Program-made: the position numbers and the translations under genes
Shown here: piece by piece, positions 1 to 7,384 of the stretch
How positions within the stretch are numbered: the stretch's first letter is position 1
Layout: each line of letters starts with the position of its first letter
Source: FEB-35 sp050263095
GTDB taxonomy: Bacteria; Desulfobacterota; Deferrimicrobia; Deferrimicrobiales; Deferrimicrobiaceae
Direction: 5' to 3'
Assembly (NCBI GenBank): GCA_050263095.1
Contig: JBLNEW010000018.1
Span: 1-7,577 of the forward strand
Length of the DNA: 7,577 nucleotides
The notes under the pieces: model-generated
Database searches by the model: none
The model's input: only the letters and a program-made list of their open reading frames with translations
What the model was told of the DNA's origin: nothing

Positions 1-1
1 C

Positions 2-3000
2 GGGCTCATCGCGCAGCTTGCGGCGACCCTTGCCGGGGCGACGTACCACTTCGTGTTCGGGGCCAAGGGGCCCGATATCTTCAGCGATACCGTCTACAAC
101 ATGGGCGCCAAGTTGATCATCACAGAGGACGGCTACCGGGTGGGAGACCGGTCCCGGGAGCTGAAAAAAGATTCGGTCGACGTGGCTCTTTCCCGTTACC
201 TTCCAAAGGGCATTTTCCAGGAGCGCCTCGATGCGGCGCTCGCGGCGCTGCCGGAAGAGCTGGCGGAAGAAGGCCGGGGCGTAGGCGAAGCCGTGACGGA
301 ACGGCTCGCGGGCAAGGTCACCTACGACCGCGATTCCATGCGTGAATACCTGGAAGTCTTCCACGAGGCGACCATCAAGCGCGTCGTCCTCTCATCGCTC
401 GACGAGGCCGCCGGGGAAGAGCTCAAGAAAGCCCTTCGCGTGCGGGACGAGGCGATACGGCGGGCGAAGATGCGGGTAAAGGCGGCGGAATGCGACGAAC
501 GGGTATTCGCGCGGTATGCGCGCGTGCTGGCGACGGCATTGCGCGGAGTACCGGCGGAGGAAGACACGGGCGACGCCGGCGATTCATGGTGGGCCGACGA
601 CCGTGCCCTCGCGTCTGACCTGTGGGACCGTTGGGGGGAAGTCCTGGCGGCGGCTGGAGACGCGGTCGAAACCCGTCACCGCGACTGGCTGAAGAACCAC
701 GTGCGGCGGATCGTGCACGGGACCCGGAAGCCGACCCTGGAATCCCTTCTCCCGGACGACCAGCAGGGCAGCGTCTCTGAGTTCCTCCTCCGCCACGCGC
801 GGCGCAAGGGAGTCGGCGCGGGGCGTCTGGAGAGCATCGAGCGGCAAAGGCGGGCCATCGACCGGATCCTGGAGGCCTTCGAACCCCCGTGGGAGCGCGA
901 CGAGAAACTCATAGTCTACGATCGTCTCGCGAAGCTGGGCCTGATCTCGAAGGCGCCGTTGACGGAAGGCCGGGACATCCTCTGGGACGACGCGATCCGG
1001 CGGACGGAGGAGAAGCTCAAGGCAAAGGGCTTGGACATCGACGAGTTCACGGCGGTCGAGATGGGCGGCGGGGAGCCCGCGATGCTCAGCTACTCAAGCG
1101 GCTCCACCGGCCAGCCCAAGGGGATCATCTCCCTCGTCGGCGCGATAGTCGCCGGCGGCCAGACCATGTTCAACTCCTTCGGGCTTGCGCCCCACGAGAT
1201 CCACCACACCTCCACGGACTACGGGTGGATCGTGGGTCCCGCGTACGCGCTCTGGTTCCCGATGATGGAGGGCCGCAGCTTCCTCCTCCAGAGCTTCACG
1301 CCCACCCCGCGCAGGCTGGCCCAGGTGGTCGCTGACCACCGGGCTTCGTTCCTCAAGGCCGGGTCTCCGATCTACGAGGCGATGTCGAAGGTCGACGGGC
1401 TATTCGACCCGGACAAGGGGGGGTTCGACGTCCGGACCCTGCAGCGGGAAGGGGCCCCGGGGATCTGCGGTTGCGCGGCCCCTTATTCCTACCCGGCCCA
1501 CGCGCGTATCCAGGCCGTGCTGGGCGACGTGGCGATCAACTCGCTTTGGCGCACGGAGGATTTCGGATCGCAGCATGCGACGTTCAAGCGCCGCCCCGGC
1601 GTCGAACGCCGGTGCGTCGAGACCTACAGCGAGGAGCTGCGGAGGCTCGCAGGAACCCTCGATCCCGAAGCGGTGGTGGCCAGGGTCCGGACCCCGATCG
1701 AGATGGACGCCGAGCACCCCGAGATCCTCCCGCTGCCGTGGGTGAATCCCGTGATCGCGGACCGCCTTGAGGACGAGGAGGGCAACCGTGTGGAGTCGCC
1801 CCGCGAGGTGACAGAGGCGCTCATCACCGCTTCGGGGCGGAGCCGCAAGGCGGTGATCGGGCAGCTGCTTTACCGGGGCGCACAGCCGCACCGGATGGCG
1901 TGGCTGATGAGCGGCAACGAGGGCCGGCGTGAGCCCGCGCGCCCCGATGCGAAACTCACCGCGGCCAAGTATTACAACCACGCGTTCGCACCCGAATGGC
2001 GCGGCAAGGGACGGGAAGGGCGGCGCCTTGCCCACGACGGCGGCGACTCGGCGTACTGGGTGCGGGTCGTCTACGACCCCAAGGAGCCGGAGGACGCCCT
2101 GATCCTTGACGGGCCGGAGGACCCGGTGACCCCCAGGACCTTCTACGCGTCGGGGCGCTCCGGAAACATCGCCAACGTCAACGGCCACCTGGTCAACGAG
2201 ACGATGTACGAGAACGCGCTTAACGAGCACACCCGGTATTTCCGGAAAGTCGGCGTGACCTTCATCCACCACCCCACCAAGGACCGGACGCCGGTCGTCG
2301 TGGCGGCCCTCCAGGCGGGCGTCCAGCCCGGCCAGGAACTGATCGATCTCGTCCAGATGACGATCAACCAGAAGCTCAATCCCCAGGTCAAGCCGGAGGT
2401 CCAGGACATCGTCTTCCTGACGGCCGAGGCGGCGGGTTTCGAAGGGGAAGAGACCTTCCTGCCGATGACCCTGACGGCGAAGATCATGTACGAACTGATC
2501 AAGTTCTACGCGGCGAAGCCCCTAGAAACCATCAAGGAGATGCAGCAGGCCCTTGCTCCCGACGAGGTGCGGGCCACGATCCGCGGAGGCGACGCGGAAT
2601 TTTTCCGGGCCAATCCGCTGTTCCGGGGGATCCCCAACCTCGACGGGCTGAAGGTCAAGGGGACGCTCATCAATCTCCTGGACCGGGTCATCGCTTCCCG
2701 CGAGGGGGACGAGGCGGTGACCGCCCCGTTCCGCCCCGACGCGCCCGCGGCCGACTCTTTAGCGAACATCCCCGGCCGGCTCGTCAAGCGGCTCGGCACG
2801 AAGCCGCTTCGCGCCGGCATAGATCCGGTTCCGCCCTACCAGGAGGCGTACGGGATCGTCCGCAACGAGGACGGGATGAGCATTGTGCACCGGGACCCGG
2901 CCCTGGGATTCCGGAAGTTCGTGCGCCCCACGCCTGCCCTTTCAGCCGGGCAGGCCCTGGTCCAGATCCTTTACGCAGGCGCAACCTACAACGTCATCAA

Positions 3001-5860
3001 CGGAATCACGTCCGATCCGGTAGACGTGCTGGGGGAGAAGGAGCACCACGTGCTCGGCGACGCGGCCGTCGGCCAGATCGTGTCGCTCTCCCCGGAGGCG
3101 GAAGCAGAGGGGCGCCTCGCCGTCGGCCAACTGGCGCTAGTCGACCCGTTGGTGTTCAACCGCCAATCGCCCACCGTGACCCTGGATGCCCAGCGCGAGG
3201 GCCATATCGGCGGATACCAGGGCGGCAGGGAACAGGCCACCCTGCAGGCATTCGCGGCGTTCGACACGGGCAGCCTCATCGAGCTTCCGGTGGACATGCC
3301 ACTTCCCCTGGCGGCGACCATGATCCTGAACGGCCCCACGGTGGAGCACGCCCTGTTCTCTCCGGCCAAGCTCGACCTCACCGCGGGGGACGTGCTCCTG
3401 GCCCACGGCGGCAGCGGCCACACCGGGTCGCTTGCGATCGACATGGCGACGGCCCTTGGGATCCCGGTCCTGACATACGTCTTCGATGAGGCGGAAGGCG
3501 ACTTCGTCCGCAGCCGTCACCCCCATGCCGACCTACATTTCATCCTGCGGAGAGACCACGCGGAAGCCCTGCGCGCGGCCCCGTCGGACGACCCCGAAGG
3601 GCTGACGAAGTGGCAACGCGCGGTGGACCGCCTGGTCGCATCGATTCCCGCGAAGTACCGTCCCACGAAGGTCATGCAGAACGCCGGGCGGGGCCTGCAG
3701 GCGGCGGACTTCCGGCTGCTGCGGCCATGCGCCCGGGGCAGCCGCACCGCCTGGTTCTCGGGCGCCTTCGGTCTTTACGGGACGTTCAACGGGTACGACG
3801 CCAGGATTCCGGCGGCCGAGGCGCTGGGGCCGGACGGGGCGGACGTGAAGCTCGGGGAGAACGTGCTGGTCCACTACGGCGCGAACGCCGACGAGGAAGG
3901 ACGGGACGAGTTTGCCGACTCGGCAATCGCCTGGGCCGCGCGTCTCGGAGCCCGCGTGACGGTACTGGCCGAGACCCAGGAGCAGCAGAACCTACTGCTG
4001 CGGCGGGAGGAGGTCGCGGTACACTTCGGCAAGACCCGGATCCAGAACGTCGAGGCACTTCGGGAAGGGGAAGGCAAGAAGAAGCTTCTCTGGCCGGAGC
4101 ACCTGCCCGACGTGGACGAGGGACGCTTCGACCAGGGGCGGGAGGCCCACGAGAGCTGGCCCGGCAGGGACGCCCAGACCCGCTTCGCCACCGAGACCGT
4201 GAGCGTGGTCAAGAACGCCTTGGCGCCTTACAACACCAACCCTTCCGGCTCATGGGACGTCATCTGGGACAGCGGCCGCCGGGACCACCTCGGCTTGAAC
4301 ATCGCCCTTTTGACGGAGCAGACCGGCCGGGTGGTCTACGGGGAGACGACATCCCGGCAGACGCTGACCTGGCAGCTCGCGCAGGGGTGGATGCAGCAGC
4401 GGACGATTCTGGTGCCGGCCGACCCGAAAGCGCTCGGCGCGGACGCCTCGGCCCGGGAGAAGATCGTCCGAATGGCCGGATCCCACATGTACGAGCCTCA
4501 CGAGGCGAAAGCTTTCCGGGATAAGATCGACAGGGGGCACTATCATCTGCACGGCCCGGACCGGATTCTCGACGCCGACGAGATCCCGCGCGGCTTCAGC
4601 GACCAACTCCACGGACGGGCGCCCGGCTCCACCGCCTACCGGATGACGACGAACCTGGACTCGGTCCGCTCCGAGCGCGACCTGCTGTTGGCCCAGGGGG
4701 TCCGGTTCGCCGAAGAGCTCTCGCTGATGCGGATGCTGCTGCACCCAGTCGACGGGGGCGGATCGATAGCCACCGTGGAATTCAAGCTCAACCAGCCCAA
4801 GGGCAGCAATACCCTGCGCAACACCGACCTGCACTGGTTCCGGGGCGACGCGGTCAAGCAGCTCCGGCTTCTCTTCCATCGGATCCGGGAAGAGGGAACG
4901 GTCCGTACCGTGGTGCTGACCGCCGAAGGAACGCGGGCGTTCGTTCCGGGCCAGAACAGCGACGAGCTCTCCGTGCTTTCCGACGAGCAGATCACCGAGC
5001 TCGCCGCACTGGCTCAGGAGGCGATGAGCCTCATCGAGGAGTTCAAGATCCCGGTCGTCCTGAACCTGAACGGCCTGGCTCTGGGGGGAGGCGCGGAGCT
5101 AGTGGCGGCCGCGCACTACGTGGTCGCTTCCCGGGTCGAGCGCATCTACCTTGGTCAGCCCGAGACCGTAATCAACCTGATCCCCGGTTTCGGGGGGACC
5201 CAGCGGCTGGTCCGCCTGATGGCGGGGAAATCGCGTCTCGGACAAAAGAGCGGGATCCTCTTCGCGGCCGACGCGATACTTACCGGCCATCCGATGACCC
5301 TCGAGGAGGCATTCGCACACGGGATCGTGTCGGAGCTGGTCCCATCGGACTCCCTTGCGCGCGCATACCGGCTTGCCATGGGCCACGCCCTGGGCGTCGA
5401 CGACACCCTCCGCCGCGCAATGGAGGATCGCCACCGCGCCGTGCGGCGCTGGGAGGAGCCATTGATCGACGAGGACACCGGCCGCCCGATCGACCCGTCG
5501 ATCCTCACCGAGGACGAGCACGTCAAGAGGTACCTGCGCCACGCGGAGACGGTGGGAAAAAGGGGCGCGGTCCTGCGCCAGGCGCTCGACCTGATCGTCC
5601 GGAACGTCACGGAAGGGGTCCAGTACGGTGAGGAGGCTTATTCATTCGGACAAGCGGGGGCAAGCAGCGAGTTCCGGCAGTCGATCGTCCGTTTCCGCAA
5701 CCGCGCCGCGCTTCCCCGGCCTCCGCGCAGGCCGATGACGGAACAGGAACGGTCGATCGTCCGGCTGCTTGCGGACCAGTCGGTCGCTGCGGCCAGGCTG
5801 CGCGATGCCGGGCAATCGATGGAACCGCCGCGCCTGATCCGCGCGCATTCGGCCGCTTGA
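2..5860 (+). CDS. Propionyl-CoA-synthase-like trifunctional fusion: acyl-CoA synthetase, MDR enoyl-CoA reductase, enoyl-CoA hydratase (5' partial)
   Basis: The reading frame is open from base 2. The GTG at base 53 is not the start, because acetyl-CoA-synthetase-like sequence (HFVFGAKGPDIFSD, then AKLIITEDGYR) runs across it; perhaps 150-200 residues are missing. Numbering below counts from base 53. Ligase, about 1-820: ATP loop YSSGSTGQPKG (347-357), WRTEDFG (499-505), GRSGNIANVNGH (701-712) and the A10 lysine K810 in LTAKIMYE. A helical insert of roughly 240 residues precedes the ATP loop. Reductase, about 930-1500: crotonyl-CoA reductase-like N-terminal fold, glycine-rich loop HGGSGHTGS (1118-1126), then a second Rossmann-like unit (about 1268-1480). 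Hydratase, about 1555-1892: oxyanion-hole GGGAE and both crotonase glutamates, E1682 and E1704 (GQPE). Known Pcs makes propionyl-CoA from 3-hydroxypropionate, ATP, CoA and NADPH, sequestering acrylyl-CoA. The domain order differs from Pcs as I recall it. The family is secure; the exact substrate is inferred. No signal peptide is visible, so it is probably cytosolic. Confidence 0.85.
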   Translation, partial: GLIAQLAATLAGATYHFVFGAKGPDIFSDTVYNMGAKLIITEDGYRVGDRSRELKKDSVDVALSRYLPKGIFQERLDAALAALPEELAEEGRGVGEAVTERLAGKVTYDRDSMREYLEVFHEATIKRVVLSSLDEAAGEELKKALRVRDEAIRRAKMRVKAAECDERVFARYARVLATALRGVPAEEDTGDAGDSWWADDRALASDLWDRWGEVLAAAGDAVETRHRDWLKNHVRRIVHGTRKPTLESLLPDDQQGSVSEFLLRHARRKGVGAGRLESIERQRRAIDRILEAFEPPWERDEKLIVYDRLAKLGLISKAPLTEGRDILWDDAIRRTEEKLKAKGLDIDEFTAVEMGGGEPAMLSYSSGSTGQPKGIISLVGAIVAGGQTMFNSFGLAPHEIHHTSTDYGWIVGPAYALWFPMMEGRSFLLQSFTPTPRRLAQVVADHRASFLKAGSPIYEAMSKVDGLFDPDKGGFDVRTLQREGAPGICGCAAPYSYPAHARIQAVLGDVAINSLWRTEDFGSQHATFKRRPGVERRCVETYSEELRRLAGTLDPEAVVARVRTPIEMDAEHPEILPLPWVNPVIADRLEDEEGNRVESPREVTEALITASGRSRKAVIGQLLYRGAQPHRMAWLMSGNEGRREPARPDAKLTAAKYYNHAFAPEWRGKGREGRRLAHDGGDSAYWVRVVYDPKEPEDALILDGPEDPVTPRTFYASGRSGNIANVNGHLVNETMYENALNEHTRYFRKVGVTFIHHPTKDRTPVVVAALQAGVQPGQELIDLVQMTINQKLNPQVKPEVQDIVFLTAEAAGFEGEETFLPMTLTAKIMYELIKFYAAKPLETIKEMQQALAPDEVRATIRGGDAEFFRANPLFRGIPNLDGLKVKGTLINLLDRVIASREGDEAVTAPFRPDAPAADSLANIPGRLVKRLGTKPLRAGIDPVPPYQEAYGIVRNEDGMSIVHRDPALGFRKFVRPTPALSAGQALVQILYAGATYNVINGITSDPVDVLGEKEHHVLGDAAVGQIVSLSPEAEAEGRLAVGQLALVDPLVFNRQSPTVTLDAQREGHIGGYQGGREQATLQAFAAFDTGSLIELPVDMPLPLAATMILNGPTVEHALFSPAKLDLTAGDVLLAHGGSGHTGSLAIDMATALGIPVLTYVFDEAEGDFVRSRHPHADLHFILRRDHAEALRAAPSDDPEGLTKWQRAVDRLVASIPAKYRPTKVMQNAGRGLQAADFRLLRPCARGSRTAWFSGAFGLYGTFNGYDARIPAAEALGPDGADVKLGENVLVHYGANADEEGRDEFADSAIAWAARLGARVTVLAETQEQQNLLLRREEVAVHFGKTRIQNVEALREGEGKKKLLWPEHLPDVDEGRFDQGREAHESWPGRDAQTRFATETVSVVKNALAPYNTNPSGSWDVIWDSGRRDHLGLNIALLTEQTGRVVYGETTSRQTLTWQLAQGWMQQRTILVPADPKALGADASAREKIVRMAGSHMYEPHEAKAFRDKIDRGHYHLHGPDRILDADEIPRGFSDQLHGRAPGSTAYRMTTNLDSVRSERDLLLAQGVRFAEELSLMRMLLHPVDGGGSIATVEFKLNQPKGSNTLRNTDLHWFRGDAVKQLRLLFHRIREEGTVRTVVLTAEGTRAFVPGQNSDELSVLSDEQITELAALAQEAMSLIEEFKIPVVLNLNGLALGGGAELVAAAHYVVASRVERIYLGQPETVINLIPGFGGTQRLVRLMAGKSRLGQKSGILFAADAILTGHPMTLEEAFAHGIVSELVPSDSLARAYRLAMGHALGVDDTLRRAMEDRHRAVRRWEEPLIDEDTGRPIDPSILTEDEHVKRYLRHAETVGKRGAVLRQALDLIVRNVTEGVQYGEEAYSFGQAGASSEFRQSIVRFRNRAALPRPPRRPMTEQERSIVRLLADQSVAAARLRDAGQSMEPPRLIRAHSAA

Positions 5861-5871
5861 TCCGCTAGAAA

Positions 5872-5896
5872 GGAGCCGCCGTGAAACGGCGGCTCC
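5872..5896. terminator. Perfect 10-bp hairpin just after the fusion gene, possible terminator
   Basis: GGAGCCGCCG (5872-5881) and its exact reverse complement CGGCGGCTCC (5887-5896) enclose the loop TGAAA. The stem starts 11 bases after the stop codon, where a terminator of the large gene is expected. No T-run follows on the plus strand; on the minus strand the stem is followed by TTTCT. It may be a weak or factor-assisted terminator, or an RNA 3'-end stabiliser. The hairpin is directly visible; the function is inferred. Confidence 0.5.
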
Positions 5897-6120
5897 GCAT
5901 GCGTTGTCCCTGCCGGTCGATCTCCAGTTTCATTCCTGGCATCGGATCCCGAACGGATTCTAAAAATGAAATCAGCGCGCGCAGTCCCGAAGAGATAGTC
6001 CTTGTTTTCCGATGGGATCCCGTTAAGCCCCCAGGGAATAAATATTGCAGAATACTCATGCGTTAAAAGATTGCCAACCACAGCTTTTCGGGCAAGGACA
6101 TATGGAGCGCCAGGGACCAA
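5897..6120. other. Intergenic region, no supported gene
   Basis: This AT-richer stretch lies between the hairpin and the peptidase ribosome-binding site. It should hold the promoter of the peptidase-bactofilin pair. TTGCCA at 6071-6076 resembles a -35 box, but no acceptable -10 box stands 16-18 bases downstream, so I call no promoter. Short frames on both strands show no recognisable protein. The peptidase frame stays open upstream to a TTG at 6002, but that extension has no ribosome-binding site and does not look like protein. Confidence 0.5.
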
Positions 6121-6125
6121 GGAGG
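6121..6125 (+). promoter_or_regulatory. Ribosome-binding site of the M23 peptidase gene
   Basis: GGAGG lies five bases before the ATG at 6131. It decides the start: the longer in-frame option at TTG 6002 has no such signal, and the protein from 6131 begins with a sensible short cytoplasmic N-terminus before its membrane helix. Confidence 0.8.
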
Positions 6126-6130
6126 TCTCC

Positions 6131-6964
6131 ATGGATCGCGCGCGGACATATCTGAAAAGGATTTTCACCCCCGTGACCATCCTGCTTGTCCCCCACAGCC
6201 GGACGAGATCCGTCAGCATTCGCATGCCGGTGGTCGCGATCGCAGCGTCGGTCTGCCTGTTCCTCATCGGTTCCGCATTCGTGGTCGCCGTTTCGGTCCA
6301 GGCCGTGGAGTACAACAGGATGAAGGCGAGGCTGGATTACCTGTCTGCGCAGTTCATGGAGGTGCAGGGCACGATATCGTCCCTCAAGCAGGCGGAAAAG
6401 GATTTCCGGAAACTGTTCTCCCTCAAGTCGAAATCCGCTGTCCTGGAATCGGCGGATTTTTCCGATTCCGGATCCCTCGACATGGAGGAATTGAGGGAGC
6501 AGATCGAATCGGCGATGCAGTCGGTTGCGGAAATCCGGAAATACGTCGCCGAACAGAAGAACGTCTATCTCGCCACGCCGGTCGGATGGCCTGTGATCGG
6601 AACCGTTACGTCGCACTACGGATACCGGAACCACCCTGTGAACGGAAGCAACAAGCTCCACACCGGAACGGATATATCCGTCCCGCCCGGGACCGAAGTG
6701 AAGACAACGGCCAACGGGATCGTGAGCTTCGCCGGATGGACGGAGAAAAGCGGCATCGTGGTGGTCGTCGAGCACGGTCACGGTTTCAGCACGGCATATG
6801 CCCATAACCGGAAGGCCCTTGTCCGGTTGGGCCAGCGAGTCACCCGCGGAGATCCGATCGCCATGTCCGGATCCACCGGGATTTCGACCGGCCCGCACGT
6901 GCATTACGAGGTTTGGAAGAACGGCCGCCCTGCCGACCCGGCCGGATTTCTCGCCAGGAGGTAA
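6131..6964 (+). CDS. Membrane-anchored coiled-coil M23 (LytM-type) peptidoglycan endopeptidase
   Basis: The protein has 277 residues. A basic N-terminus (1-31) precedes one hydrophobic helix (about 33-57, including VCLFLIGSAFVVAV), so the rest should face the periplasm. Residues 58-98 and 115-145 look like coiled coil. The M23 domain occupies about 152-273 and keeps the full catalytic set: zinc ligands H177 and D181 in HTGTD and H258 in HVHYE, with catalytic histidines H225 (YAH) and H256. This argues for an active zinc endopeptidase cutting peptide crosslinks, not a degenerate LytM activator such as EnvC or NlpD. There is no LysM or SH3 wall-binding domain. The stop codon is two bases from the next start, and the neighbouring bactofilin is a known partner type for M23 enzymes in cell-shape control, for example in Helicobacter. 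Family and active site are secure; the exact bond and the role are inferred. Confidence 0.92.
   Translation: MDRARTYLKRIFTPVTILLVPHSRTRSVSIRMPVVAIAASVCLFLIGSAFVVAVSVQAVEYNRMKARLDYLSAQFMEVQGTISSLKQAEKDFRKLFSLKSKSAVLESADFSDSGSLDMEELREQIESAMQSVAEIRKYVAEQKNVYLATPVGWPVIGTVTSHYGYRNHPVNGSNKLHTGTDISVPPGTEVKTTANGIVSFAGWTEKSGIVVVVEHGHGFSTAYAHNRKALVRLGQRVTRGDPIAMSGSTGISTGPHVHYEVWKNGRPADPAGFLARR
6956..6961 (+). promoter_or_regulatory. Ribosome-binding site of the bactofilin gene, inside the peptidase gene
   Basis: AGGAGG occupies the last two sense codons of the peptidase gene, five bases before the ATG at 6967. Ribosomes ending on the peptidase would uncover or reuse this site, so translational coupling is likely. 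It also rules out the longer in-frame start at 6913. Confidence 0.85.
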
Positions 6965-6966
6965 AC

Positions 6967-7374
6967 ATGTTCGGAAAGGGTTCCCGGAAGCTCGAGACGA
7001 TCGTCGGGAACGGCACGCACATCGCCGGGAAAGTGATCGTGAAGGGAACGATCCGCGTCGACGGGATCGTTGAAGGTGATGTCCAGGCGGACTGGGTTGT
7101 CGTGGGAGAAACCGGGAGGATCATGGGGAACACCCGCACGCGCGGTATGGATGTGGGGGGATCGATCGAGGGGAACATCGAAGCCGCGGAGGTCGTGGAA
7201 CTAAAGGGGAAGGCTACGATGGTCGGGGAGATCCACGCGCCGAAGCTGGGTATCTCGGAAGGGGCGGTATTCGACGGAAGCTCGAGGATGAAGGGTTTTG
7301 CGGAAACCGCGGAGACAACGGAGATGCAGGAGGAGAACATCGGGCCGCTGATCCCTACCAAAACCGGGGCATGA
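6967..7374 (+). CDS. Bactofilin family polymer-forming protein
   Basis: The protein has 135 residues. Residues 11-110 form the bactofilin (formerly DUF583) core of short glycine- and valine-rich rungs, such as GKVIVKGTIRVDGIVEGDV and GGSIEGNIEA, followed by ISEGAVFDGSSRM. This spacing is typical of the right-handed beta-helix that assembles head-to-head into non-polar filaments. The N-terminus (MFGKGSRKLETIVG) is short and could hold a weak membrane-binding segment. The C-terminal 25 residues are polar, acidic and probably disordered. Length is normal for the family. Bactofilins scaffold wall enzymes and other localised machinery; the gene directly upstream encodes such an enzyme, and the two share one transcript by spacing. 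The family call is very secure; the specific role in this organism is unknown. Confidence 0.95.
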   Translation: MFGKGSRKLETIVGNGTHIAGKVIVKGTIRVDGIVEGDVQADWVVVGETGRIMGNTRTRGMDVGGSIEGNIEAAEVVELKGKATMVGEIHAPKLGISEGAVFDGSSRMKGFAETAETTEMQEENIGPLIPTKTGA

Positions 7375-7377
7375 CGC

Positions 7378-7384
7378 AAAAAAA
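7378..7384 (-). terminator. T7 run downstream of tRNA-derived sequence (minus-strand reading)
   Basis: On the minus strand the tRNA 3' end at 7388 is followed by CGC and seven T residues, flanked by a 4-bp inverted repeat (ACGC/GCGT, 7374-7377 and 7385-7388). A T-run directly after a GC-rich acceptor end is a common tRNA transcription stop. It lies 3 bases past the bactofilin stop codon, so the two units converge. The other repeat copy has only TTTT before its sequence diverges. Confidence 0.4.

Noticed and set aside
53..55. GTG as the start of the fusion gene
   Set aside because: Homology to acetyl-CoA synthetase continues upstream in frame to base 2 and no ribosome-binding site precedes it; the true start is outside the window.
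1400..2272. 290-codon open frame on the minus strand inside the fusion gene
   Set aside because: Its sequence is an Arg/Gly/Val-rich antisense shadow of a high-GC gene with no recognisable domain. The plus-strand frame has clear catalytic motifs across the same bases.
3610..4524. 304-codon plus-strand frame overlapping the reductase region
   Set aside because: It is extremely Arg/Gly/Ala-rich, the signature of a shifted frame in GC-rich DNA, and lies wholly inside a frame with reductase motifs.
5944..6021. Repeated GGATCCCG motif in the intergenic gap
   Set aside because: Eight bases occurring twice at irregular spacing is not enough to call an operator or repeat.
6002..6130. Longer peptidase start at TTG 6002
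   Set aside because: No ribosome-binding site precedes it, and the added residues are unlike a signal or domain; ATG 6131 has GGAGG at ideal spacing.
5638..6315. 225-codon and shorter minus-strand frames spanning the gap before the peptidase
   Set aside because: They have no ribosome-binding site, no recognisable domain, and overlap the end of one real gene and the start of another.
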